From assembly GCA_963819735.1 (NCBI GenBank), contig CAWFXC010000001.1, forward strand, positions 1,550,001 to 1,614,000: a DNA stretch of 64,000 nt, written 5' to 3'. Below the pieces are notes generated by a model. It did not search any database, was not told where the DNA came from, and was given only the letters and a program-made list of their open reading frames with translations. The position numbers were made by a program, and so were the translations under genes. Each line of letters opens with the position of its first letter. The stretch's first letter is position 1. This document shows, piece after piece, positions 56,724 to 64,000 of this stretch. This DNA comes from CAWFXC01 sp963819735 (lineage in GTDB: Bacteria; Actinomycetota; Acidimicrobiia; IMCC26256; DASPTH01).

Positions 56724-58670
56724 ATGGCCGATCCCGAACGCAATCCTCACGCCGGGCAACCCTTCACCGACGACGACGCCGCGATCGCCGCCGCCCTCGA
56801 AGACGTGAGCATCCCCGCCCTGCTCTGCTCGATGGTGCACCTCACCGGTGATCCGTCGTGGATCCGGGGCGACCTCCACCCGAGCGTGTCGTTGCTGAAC
56901 GAGTACCAGGGCGGGATGAGCGCCGACGACATGGCCGAGGCCCGCCGTCGTGCGCTGCCCGCGATCATCGCCTACCGCGACGGCGGTTGCGTGTTGCCGC
57001 CCCCGCCGTCGCCCGAGTTGGTGCACGAGATGATGTCGTGGCTCGCCCGCGAGCCCGTGCGCGACGACGTCGTGCCCATGTTCCTCGAGGACCTGCACCT
57101 CGACGGCGCCGACGCCGGTGCGATCACGTGGGGGACCGAGATCCCCGACGATGTGCGGGCCGACGCGCACGTGGTCGTGATCGGATGCGGCGAGGCGGGC
57201 CTGCTCGCCGGCATCCGGCTCGGTCAGGCCGGGATCCCGTACACGATCGTCGAACGCAACGCGGGGCCCGGCGGTACCTGGTGGGACAACCGCTACCCGG
57301 GTGCGCGCGTCGACATCGGCAGCCACTTCTACTGCTATTCGTTCGAGCCCGCCGACCACTGGACCGAGTACTTCTCGCAGCACCCCGAGCTGCGCGCCTA
57401 CTTCGAACGCGTGATGACGAAGTACGGCGTCGACGAGCACTGCCGGTTCAACACCGAGGTCGAGTCGGCCGCGTTCGACGACACCACCGGCCGCTGGTCG
57501 GTGACCGTGCGCGACAAGACAGGCGCCACCGACGTGCTCGACGCGCGCGCGGTGATCAGCGCGGTGGGTTCGCTCAACATGCCCAAGGCACCCGAGTTCC
57601 CCGGCGCCGACACGTTCAAGGGCCCGTCGTTCCACTCCGCGCGCTGGGACGCTTCAGTCGACTACCGCGGCAAGCGGCTCGCGCTCGTCGGTGCCGGCGC
57701 CACCGGCTTCCAGATCGCGCCGACGGTCGCCGACGACGTCGCGCAACTCACCGTGTTCCAACGCACCGCGCAGTGGGTCTTCCCCAACATGAAGTACCAC
57801 GAGCGCGTCCCCGACGGTGAGCGCTGGGCCATGCGCCACCTGCCGTTCTACGGACGCTGGTTCCGGTTCCTCACCTTCTATCCCGGCTCCGGGCTCACCA
57901 TCGAGCGGTCGCGCATCGACCCGAATTACGACGACGGCGGTCTCGCCATCAGCGAGACGAACCGCGAGACGCGCGAGATGTTCGCCCAGCTGATGCTGGC
58001 CCAACTCGGTGGCGACGACGACCTCGCGGCCAAGGTGATCCCCGACTATCCGGCCACCGCCAAGCGCATGCTGCAGGACAACGGCTCGTGGTTGGCGTGC
58101 CTGCGCAAGGACAACGTCGAGCTCGTGCGCACCCGCATCGAACGCATCGTCGAAGACGGGATCGTCACCGAGGACGGCGCGTTCTATCCCGCCGACATCA
58201 TCTGTTACGCGATCGGCTTCCGGCACAACGACTACCTGTGGCCGATGCAGATCACCGGGCGCCACGGCACCGTGCTGCGCGAGCAGTGGGGCGACGAACC
58301 GACCGCCTACCTCGGGATCACCGTCCCCAACTTCCCGAACCTGTTCTGCCTCTACGGGCCCGGCACCAACCTCGCGCACGGCGGCAGCCTGATCTTCCAG
58401 TCGGAGTGCCAGGTGAACTACATCATGGGCGCGTTGCGCGAGCTGCTCACCTCGGGCCGACGCTCACTCGAACCGCGCGCCGACGTGCACGACCGGTACT
58501 CGGAGCACTATCAGGGCGAGATCGCCCAGATGGTGTGGGCGCACAAGTCGGTCAAGTACTCGCACTACAAGAACCCCGAGGGCAAGGTGTTCACGTTGTC
58601 GCCCTGGCCGATCCCCACCTACTGGCAGTGGACGAAGACCTTCGAGCCGAGGGACTACGTCTGGGACTGA
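56724..58670 (+). CDS. Baeyer-Villiger monooxygenase (HAPMO-like, long form)
   Basis: 648 aa from ATG 56724. An N-terminal extension of about 145 residues precedes the FAD fold, as in 4-hydroxyacetophenone monooxygenase. FAD site VVVIGCGEAGLLAGIRLGQA, BVMO fingerprint FKGPSFHSARWD (F-x-G-x3-H-x3-W, intact), NADPH site LALVGAGATGFQIAPTVADD, and the second FAD motif FRHNDYLWPMQI. It inserts oxygen next to a ketone, giving an ester or lactone. The HsaA-like flavoprotein follows 50 bp later. Ring-fission of steroid or terpenoid ketones is a plausible role. Confidence 0.93.
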   Translation: MADPERNPHAGQPFTDDDAAIAAALEDVSIPALLCSMVHLTGDPSWIRGDLHPSVSLLNEYQGGMSADDMAEARRRALPAIIAYRDGGCVLPPPPSPELVHEMMSWLAREPVRDDVVPMFLEDLHLDGADAGAITWGTEIPDDVRADAHVVVIGCGEAGLLAGIRLGQAGIPYTIVERNAGPGGTWWDNRYPGARVDIGSHFYCYSFEPADHWTEYFSQHPELRAYFERVMTKYGVDEHCRFNTEVESAAFDDTTGRWSVTVRDKTGATDVLDARAVISAVGSLNMPKAPEFPGADTFKGPSFHSARWDASVDYRGKRLALVGAGATGFQIAPTVADDVAQLTVFQRTAQWVFPNMKYHERVPDGERWAMRHLPFYGRWFRFLTFYPGSGLTIERSRIDPNYDDGGLAISETNRETREMFAQLMLAQLGGDDDLAAKVIPDYPATAKRMLQDNGSWLACLRKDNVELVRTRIERIVEDGIVTEDGAFYPADIICYAIGFRHNDYLWPMQITGRHGTVLREQWGDEPTAYLGITVPNFPNLFCLYGPGTNLAHGGSLIFQSECQVNYIMGALRELLTSGRRSLEPRADVHDRYSEHYQGEIAQMVWAHKSVKYSHYKNPEGKVFTLSPWPIPTYWQWTKTFEPRDYVWD

Positions 58671-58720
58671 GCCGGACGGTTCGCGAGCCGAGTTGGTGTT
58701 CGAGGAGGGAGCGAGTGGTG

Positions 58721-59872
58721 ATGACCGAACGGCTCGAAGCGGCGTGCGCCCTCGCGCCGCGAATCGCCGAACTCGCGCCCGACACCGAGCGGGCGCGCGA
58801 GCTGCCGACCGAGTTGTTCGACGCCCTGCGCGCCGCCGGTGTGTTCCGCATGTACGTGCCGCGTTCGCACGGCGGCGACGAGCTGATGCCCGGCGCCGTC
58901 GTACCCGTGATCGAGGAGTTGGCTCGGGCCGACGGGTCGGTCGGGTGGATCGCGACCATCGGTGTGAACGCGCCCGCGATCTTCGCGTATCTGCCGCCCG
59001 CGGCGTACGACGCGGTCTACGCCGACGGTCCCGACGTGTTCGAGGCCGGGAGCCTCGTGCCGCGCGGTCGCGCGGTGCGAACCGAGGGCGGGTTCCGCTT
59101 CACCGGGCAGTGGCCGTTTGCCAGTGGGTGCACGCACGCCGACTACATCGGGTTCCACGCCCGGGTCGAGGAGCCGAACGGGGACGCGCCAGGTGCCGGC
59201 CCGCTGTCGTGCTTCGCCGTCGTCCCCACCCGCGAGGTCGAGATCCTCGACACCTGGCACGTCAGCGGCCTGCGCGGCACCGGCAGCCACGACGTCGCCG
59301 CCCACGACCTGTTCGTCCCCGCCGAATGGACCGGCAACGTCGTCGCCGGAGCCCCCGTGGTGCGCCACCCCCTCGACGCGGTGCCCGCGCTCGGGCGTCT
59401 CGGCCTCGAGCTGGCCGCGGTCTCGGTAGGCATCGCACACGGCGCGGTCGACGACCTGGTCGAGATCGCGAGTACGAAACGTCCATTGGCCGGGATCCTG
59501 CCCCGCTCGGCCGAGGACCCGGTGTTCCAGTACCACGCGGGCGAGATCGCCCTCGACCTACGCATCGCGCGGCTGCTGCTCCACGACATCGCCGCGTCCG
59601 ACGGCGCGCGCGCGAGCGCGGGCCGCACCCTCGAAGCGCGCGAGCTGGTCGAGCGGCGCGCCATGCTGGGCCGCATCGGGCGGATGGCCGCGAGCGTCGT
59701 CGATCGTTGCTACGCCGCGTGCGGCACCTCCGGGCTGCACGAGTCGAGCCCGCTGCAACGACGCATGCGTGACGTGCACGCGGTGATCCAGCACGTGCTC
59801 TTCACGCGCGACGCGCTGGGGCCGGCGGGCGCGTACCTGCTCGGGGAACCGGTGACGCCGGGCTCGTTCTAA
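58721..59872 (+). CDS. HsaA-like flavin-dependent monooxygenase (acyl-CoA dehydrogenase fold)
   Basis: 383 aa from ATG 58721, with GGAGGGA upstream. Acyl-CoA-dehydrogenase-fold content: LPTELFDALRAAGVFRMYVP, EELARADGSVGWIATIGVNA, GGFRFTGQWPFASGCTHADY, LDTWHVSGLRGTGSHDVAAH. These residues match group D two-component flavin monooxygenases (HsaA, HpaB-like) rather than true acyl-CoA dehydrogenases, since the catalytic Glu of the dehydrogenases is absent and the WPFASG stretch is typical of HsaA. It would hydroxylate a phenolic or secosteroid substrate using FMNH2 from a separate reductase. It follows the BVMO on the same strand. Confidence 0.87.
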   Translation: MTERLEAACALAPRIAELAPDTERARELPTELFDALRAAGVFRMYVPRSHGGDELMPGAVVPVIEELARADGSVGWIATIGVNAPAIFAYLPPAAYDAVYADGPDVFEAGSLVPRGRAVRTEGGFRFTGQWPFASGCTHADYIGFHARVEEPNGDAPGAGPLSCFAVVPTREVEILDTWHVSGLRGTGSHDVAAHDLFVPAEWTGNVVAGAPVVRHPLDAVPALGRLGLELAAVSVGIAHGAVDDLVEIASTKRPLAGILPRSAEDPVFQYHAGEIALDLRIARLLLHDIAASDGARASAGRTLEARELVERRAMLGRIGRMAASVVDRCYAACGTSGLHESSPLQRRMRDVHAVIQHVLFTRDALGPAGAYLLGEPVTPGSF

Positions 59873-59891
59873 CCTGGCATCAGAACCGAGC
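59862..59891. terminator. Hairpin between two convergent oxygenase genes
   Basis: GCTCGTTCT and AGAACCGAGC form a short stem with one bulged base; it overlaps the stop of the gene at 58721 and precedes the stop of the gene at 59909. A modest two-way terminator. Confidence 0.4.
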
Positions 59892-59908
59892 GCGCCGCGC
59901 GGCACGCC

Positions 59909-61531
59909 TCAAGCGAGCGCGAAGCCTTCGTAGCCGGCGTCGGCGATCGCGTCGGCCTGCTGGATGTAGGTGACCAGGCCACCCACGTAGGGCAGGAACA
60001 CCCGCAGCTTCCCCGGGATGTTGGCCCCGAGGTACCACGAGTTGCACGTGGGCGCAGTGAACATCGTGCCCTCGGCCACCGCGTTCACGTGCTCGACCCA
60101 CCTGTCCTGCGCGTCGACCGTCGGCTCGATCGTCGAATAGCCGTGGTCGCGCAGATAGGTGAGGCACTGCCCGATCCACTCGACGTGCTGCTCGATGCAC
60201 ACCACCATGTTGGCCAGCACCGACGGGCTGCCCGGCCCCGTCACCGTGAACAGGTTCGGGAAGCCCACGCTCTGCAGCCCGAGCAACGTGCGCGGTCCGG
60301 CGGCCCACGCGTCGCGCAGCGTGAGCCCGTCGCGGCCGCGGATGTCGATGCGGTGCAGCGCGCCGGTCATGGCGTCGAAGCCGGTGGCGAACACGATCAC
60401 GTCGAGCTCGTAGTGGCCCTGTTCGGTCTGGATCCCGGTTTCGGTGATCGACTCGATCGCGCCGCGGCGCAGGTCGACGAGCGTCACGTTGTCGCGGTTG
60501 AACGCCTCGAAGTAGTGCGAGTCGACCACCGGCCGCTTGCACCCGATCGGAAACCCGCGCGGCGACAATCCCTCCGCCACGTCGGGGTCCTCGACCACGC
60601 GTTGCACCGCCATGCGGTACAGCTCGGCGCTGATCTCGTTCGCTTCGGGATCGGTGGCCACATCGCTCCACGCGCGCGACGCGCCGAACCCGAGCTCGTC
60701 GAGCACCGCCAGGCGTTCCTCCTCCGTCGCGTCGAGGATCTTCCGCGCCTCGGGCATCTGCATCACGATGGCCCCGGTCACTCCGGTCACGCCGGCCGGG
60801 CTCTCGCGTTGTCCCTTGCGCAGCTCGCGGTACTGACGCTTCGTCGCGAGTTGCACCTCGGGGTCGAGCGGTCCGTTGAACGACGGCCACGTATAGGTGG
60901 GCGTGCGCTGGAACACGTAGAGGTGCTCGGCGATCTTCGCCAGCTCCGGCGTCGACTGCACGCCCGACGATCCCGTACCGATCAGGCCGATGCGCTGCCC
61001 CGCGAGGTCGACGCCGTCGTTCGGCCACATGCTCGTCTGCAAGATGAGCCCGCCGAACGAGTCGAGCCCGGGCACGTCGGGTCGCGTCGGCTTCGACAGG
61101 CAGCCTGTCGCCATGATGCAGAACCGGGCGGTGATCCGGTCACCGGTGTCGGTCTCGACCGTCCACGTGTTGCTCGTCTCGTCGAACGTGGCCGCGGTGA
61201 CGGTGGTGCTCAGCCGGATGTCGCGCCACAGATCGAAGCGGTCGGCGACGTGGTTGAAGTACCGCTCGAGCTCCTCCTGCCCGGGGAAGATCTCCGTCCA
61301 CTCCCACTCCTGCTCGAGCTCGGCCGAGAAGCCGTACGAGTACTCGAGGCTGGGCACGTCGCACCGCGCGCCGGGATAGCGGTTCCAGTACCAGGTTCCG
61401 CCCACCCCGTCGCCCTGTTCGAGCACGGTGGCGGTGAAGCCGAGCTCGCGCAGGTGGTGCAAGAGGTAGAGGCCGGCCATGCCGGCGCCCACGACGACGG
61501 CGTCAACGTCGGTTGCGGTGTTCTCGGGCAC
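59909..61531 (-). CDS. Baeyer-Villiger monooxygenase-like flavoprotein with altered fingerprint
   Basis: 540 aa. FAD site VDAVVVGAGMAGLYLLHHLR and GVGGTWYWNRYPGARCDVPS; NADPH site RIGLIGTGSSGVQSTPELAK; then HLYVFQRTPTYTWPSFNGPL and VIVFATGFDAMTGAL. The overall sequence is that of a cyclohexanone-monooxygenase-type BVMO, but the fingerprint F159-x-G161-x3-H-x3-W169 has Gln165 in place of His (FGGLILQTSMW). This His is important for catalysis in studied BVMOs, so activity may be altered or of a different type (N- or S-oxidation). Convergent with the HsaA-like gene; second BVMO in 5 kb. Confidence 0.9.
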   Translation of the reverse strand: MPENTATDVDAVVVGAGMAGLYLLHHLRELGFTATVLEQGDGVGGTWYWNRYPGARCDVPSLEYSYGFSAELEQEWEWTEIFPGQEELERYFNHVADRFDLWRDIRLSTTVTAATFDETSNTWTVETDTGDRITARFCIMATGCLSKPTRPDVPGLDSFGGLILQTSMWPNDGVDLAGQRIGLIGTGSSGVQSTPELAKIAEHLYVFQRTPTYTWPSFNGPLDPEVQLATKRQYRELRKGQRESPAGVTGVTGAIVMQMPEARKILDATEEERLAVLDELGFGASRAWSDVATDPEANEISAELYRMAVQRVVEDPDVAEGLSPRGFPIGCKRPVVDSHYFEAFNRDNVTLVDLRRGAIESITETGIQTEQGHYELDVIVFATGFDAMTGALHRIDIRGRDGLTLRDAWAAGPRTLLGLQSVGFPNLFTVTGPGSPSVLANMVVCIEQHVEWIGQCLTYLRDHGYSTIEPTVDAQDRWVEHVNAVAEGTMFTAPTCNSWYLGANIPGKLRVFLPYVGGLVTYIQQADAIADAGYEGFALA

Positions 61532-61594
61532 GATTTGGAGGGTATCGGCGCGACCGGGGTGGCCACCAGCGCGCCGCGGCTGCGCCGGACGGGG

Positions 61595-62182
61595 TCACGC
61601 GGGGCGATAGGTGCAGATGAGCACGCCGGTGCTGCTCGTCGTGGTCGACACCAGCTCGAGCGGTCGCGCGGTGCCGTCGTCGGAGAAGATGCGCTTGCCG
61701 CCGCCCAGCACGATCGGTTCGATCATCAGGAGGTACTCGTCGACAAGATCATTGGCGACGAGGGTCTGGGCCAGGGTCACGCTGCCCATCACCTGCAGGT
61801 TGCCGCCGTCTTCCGCGCGCAGCTTCCGCACCGCGCCGACCACGTCGTCGGCCGGCAGCAACGTCGAGTTGTTCCAACCGAGGTCGTCCTGGGTGAGGGT
61901 GCGCGACGCGACGTACTTGGGCATCTCGTTCATCCGGTCGGCGAAGGGGTCGCCGGCGCGCTCAGGCCATGCGCCGGCCATGACCGCCCACGTGCGCCGG
62001 CCGAACAGCAGCGCGTCGGTGGCCTCCAGGCCCGCGCCGATCACCGGACCCATGGCCTCGGGATCGAAGAACGGCATCGACCAGCCGCCGTGGGCGAAGC
62101 CGCCGTCGGTGTCCTCCTCCGCGCCACCGGGCGCCTGCACCACGCCGTCCAGGCTCATGAACTCGCTGACCACGATGCGCAT
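61595..62182 (-). CDS. RibD-C/dihydrofolate-reductase-like protein
   Basis: 195 aa. MRIVVSEFMSLDGVVQAPGG, then FGRRTWAVMAGAWPERAGDP, KYVASRTLTQDDLGWNNSTL, VMGSVTLAQTLVANDLVDEY, LLMIEPIVLGGGKRIF: the RibD C-terminal/DHFR-like fold common in actinobacteria. The NADPH-binding glycines are in VMGSVTLAQ. It is not a housekeeping DHFR (which is shorter and lacks the GGAEED loop). It probably reduces a small NADPH-dependent substrate. It lies downstream of the second BVMO gene region on the same strand, 63 bp away. Confidence 0.87.
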   Translation of the reverse strand: MRIVVSEFMSLDGVVQAPGGAEEDTDGGFAHGGWSMPFFDPEAMGPVIGAGLEATDALLFGRRTWAVMAGAWPERAGDPFADRMNEMPKYVASRTLTQDDLGWNNSTLLPADDVVGAVRKLRAEDGGNLQVMGSVTLAQTLVANDLVDEYLLMIEPIVLGGGKRIFSDDGTARPLELVSTTTSSTGVLICTYRPA

Positions 62183-62354
62183 CGGTCTCCTCGTTTCCGG
62201 GGTGTCTCTTCGTGCTTCGGTGACCGGCGATGAGACGCCGGCCGCGCCGCGAACTCATCGGTCACGCGGATGCGTCGCCCCCCGACGGGCTCCCGCCGGG
62301 GGAGGGTAGGCGGTGGCGTGGTGGCACTCCGCGGGCACGTCGTATGGTCGATGC

Positions 62355-64000
62355 ATGCGAGTGCGTGCCGGATCGCTCGACGAGTTGCGCAAGGACGGTC
62401 GCCTGCTGACCAAGGTCGGCGCGCTCCCGGTGGTGGTGTTCTGGCACGACGACCGCGCGTGGGCGATCGAGGATCGCTGCCCGCACATGGGCTTCCCGCT
62501 GCACCAGGGCACGGTCGAGTCCGGTCTCGTCACGTGTCATTGGCACCACGCCCGGTTCGATCTCGTCACCGGCTGCACCCTCGATCCGTTCGCCGACGAC
62601 GCCCGCGGGTTCGACGTGTCGGTCGACGGCACCGACGTGTGGGTCGAGGCCCGCACCGGCGACGACCCCGTCGCGCAACACTTCCGCCGGCTCGACGACG
62701 GGCTCGAGATGGGCCTCACCCTCGTGCTGGCGAAGTCGGTGCTCGGGTTGCTCGACGCCGGCACCGATCCCACCGAGATCGTGCGCGCCGGTGTTGCGTT
62801 CGGCACCCGCTACCGCGACAGTGGTTGGGGCGCCGGGCTCACCGTCTTGGTTGCGATGGCGAACCTACTCCCCGTACTCGACGTCGACGATCGCGCGCTC
62901 GCGTTGGTGCACGGTCTCGCATTCGTCGCGCGCGACACCCGCAACCATCCACCGCGCTTCCCGCTACGTCCGTTCGACGACGGCGGCGACATCGAATCCG
63001 ACCGCCTCGCCAGTTGGTACCGCCGCTTCGTCGACACCCGATCCGGCGATGCCGCCGAACGCGTGCTCGCCACCGCGCTCGCGGGTGGTGAACCGATCAC
63101 CGAGGTCGAGCGCATGATGTTCGCCGCCGTCACCGATCACGTGTTCATCGACGGCGGTCATACCATCGACTTCACCAACAAGGCGTTCGAGGCCGTCGCG
63201 CACCTCGGGGCCGACACCGCGGTCGACGTGCTGCCAACGCTCGTGCAGGAGACCGCCGCCGCCAGCCGGTCGGAGGAGAGCGGCACCTGGCGCCACCCGT
63301 CGGATCTCGCCGCGCTCGTGGCCAGTGCCGACGCCCGCCTCCCGTCAGCCCTCGCCGACGGTTCGGTGCAGCGCGGCCGGTTCGACGACGTCGCCGGGCT
63401 CGCGTGGCAGCTCCTCGGCGAGGATCCCGAAGCAGTGGTCGACGCGCTGCTCGATGCCATCCGCGCCGGCGCCGAACCCGAGCAACTCGGCCGCGCGCTC
63501 GCGTTCGCCGCCGCGCTGCGCATCACGCGGTTCCACACCCAGAACGACTTCGGCGACTGGGACACCGTGCACCACGCGTTCACCGCCGCCCACGCGCTCC
63601 ATCACGCACTCGAACGCGCGCCGTCGCCCGAGTTGCACCGCGGCCTGGTGCACGGCGCGCTGCGCGTGTACCTCGACCGGTTCCTCAACGTGCCCGCGGC
63701 GCGCATCCCCAATGCGCAAGCCGGCGAGCTCGCCGACCTCGACGAGTGCTGGGAGATCCAGGGCGCGGTCGATCAGGCGGGCGCGATCGCCGCCGGCTAT
63801 CTGCGCGGCGGAGGTGATCCGGCGCGGCTCGTCGCTGCCTTGGGTCAGGCGCTTTTGCGGGAGGACGCCGAATTCCACTGGTACCAGGTGTTCGAGGCCG
63901 CGATCAGCGAGTATCACGGCTGGTCGCCCGGTTCCGAGGAAGGCGTGCTCATCCTCGCCGGGCTCGCGCGCTTCCTCGCCGCGCACACGCCGACGCGTCG
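62355..64000 (+). CDS. Rieske-domain protein with long helical C-terminus (cut by the window edge)
   Basis: An open frame of 548 codons from ATG 62355 to the last base; the 3' end is outside the window. Residues 1-95 are a Rieske domain: ligands C42-P-H44 (RCPHMGFPLHQ) and C61-H-W-H64 (TCHWHHARFD), spacing as in ferredoxin-type Rieske proteins. Residues about 105-548 are an unusual all-helical region with many His (for example FHTQNDFGDWDTVHHAFTAA and HALHHALERAPSPELHRGLV). It resembles a questin-oxidase/ferritin-like alpha-helical shell only loosely. No aromatic-ring hydroxylase catalytic motif (D-x2-H-x4-H) was found. Electron transfer to, or assembly of, an oxygenase is the best guess. Confidence 0.8.
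   Translation, partial: MRVRAGSLDELRKDGRLLTKVGALPVVVFWHDDRAWAIEDRCPHMGFPLHQGTVESGLVTCHWHHARFDLVTGCTLDPFADDARGFDVSVDGTDVWVEARTGDDPVAQHFRRLDDGLEMGLTLVLAKSVLGLLDAGTDPTEIVRAGVAFGTRYRDSGWGAGLTVLVAMANLLPVLDVDDRALALVHGLAFVARDTRNHPPRFPLRPFDDGGDIESDRLASWYRRFVDTRSGDAAERVLATALAGGEPITEVERMMFAAVTDHVFIDGGHTIDFTNKAFEAVAHLGADTAVDVLPTLVQETAAASRSEESGTWRHPSDLAALVASADARLPSALADGSVQRGRFDDVAGLAWQLLGEDPEAVVDALLDAIRAGAEPEQLGRALAFAAALRITRFHTQNDFGDWDTVHHAFTAAHALHHALERAPSPELHRGLVHGALRVYLDRFLNVPAARIPNAQAGELADLDECWEIQGAVDQAGAIAAGYLRGGGDPARLVAALGQALLREDAEFHWYQVFEAAISEYHGWSPGSEEGVLILAGLARFLAAHTPTR

Overview
The window is high-GC DNA with dense GTG/ATG starts, 4-nt ATGA/GTGA stop-start overlaps and actinobacterial marker genes: an HspR-controlled dnaK-grpE-dnaJ-hspR operon plus clpB, bldC, a UfaA1-type lipid locus and an EtfD-like Fe-S membrane protein. 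Gene content and order suggest an actinobacterium, most likely of the Acidimicrobiia, but no 16S rRNA gene is present to confirm this.

Layout. 1-2.0 kb: a truncated XRE-type membrane regulator, then dcd and tag. 2.0-4.7 kb: a large EtfD-like protein and a cyclic-nucleotide-binding protein on the minus strand. 4.8-11.7 kb: chaperone genes, with HspR-type operators (HAIR variants) before dnaK and before clpB. 11.8-23.5 kb: most of de novo purine synthesis (purA, purD, purB, purC, purS, purQ, purL, purF, purM), interrupted by two small minus-strand genes. 23.5-24.9 kb: bldC, a GDT1-type membrane protein and three tRNA genes (Phe, Asp, Glu). 24.9-26.5 kb: an exported sulfatase. 26.7-34.1 kb: a membrane-lipid cassette (hydrolase, flavin amine oxidase, DUF1365, two CFA-type methyltransferases, DUF1295, alcohol dehydrogenase). 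Its core resembles the Rv0449c-Rv0446c block of Mycobacterium tuberculosis. 34.1-39.6 kb: D-aminoacylase, a second CNB protein, TetR, ZIP transporter, P450. 39.7-43.9 kb: a minus-strand run of a ferritin-like/DUF362 fusion, a flavoprotein and an ECF41-type sigma factor; this is the most unusual gene set here. 44-50 kb: thiamine-binding protein, secreted PF03640 protein, apt, a MoxR-DUF58-VWA operon, a solute-binding protein. 50-55.4 kb: DUF4202, a PQQ-sugar-dehydrogenase-like protein, a Ser/Thr-rich secreted repeat protein, GGDEF and FHA signalling proteins. 55.5-64 kb: catabolic oxygenases (LLM flavoprotein, two Baeyer-Villiger monooxygenases, an HsaA-like flavoprotein, a RibD-C/DHFR-like reductase, and a Rieske protein that runs off the right edge).

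A caution for users: nine genes are broken by single-base frameshifts. Almost all are one extra G or C, and removing that base restores a family-length protein. This pattern fits uncorrected insertion errors in the assembly better than real gene decay. Coordinates below span the whole inferred gene. Two families of short dispersed repeats sit in gaps and at gene ends.
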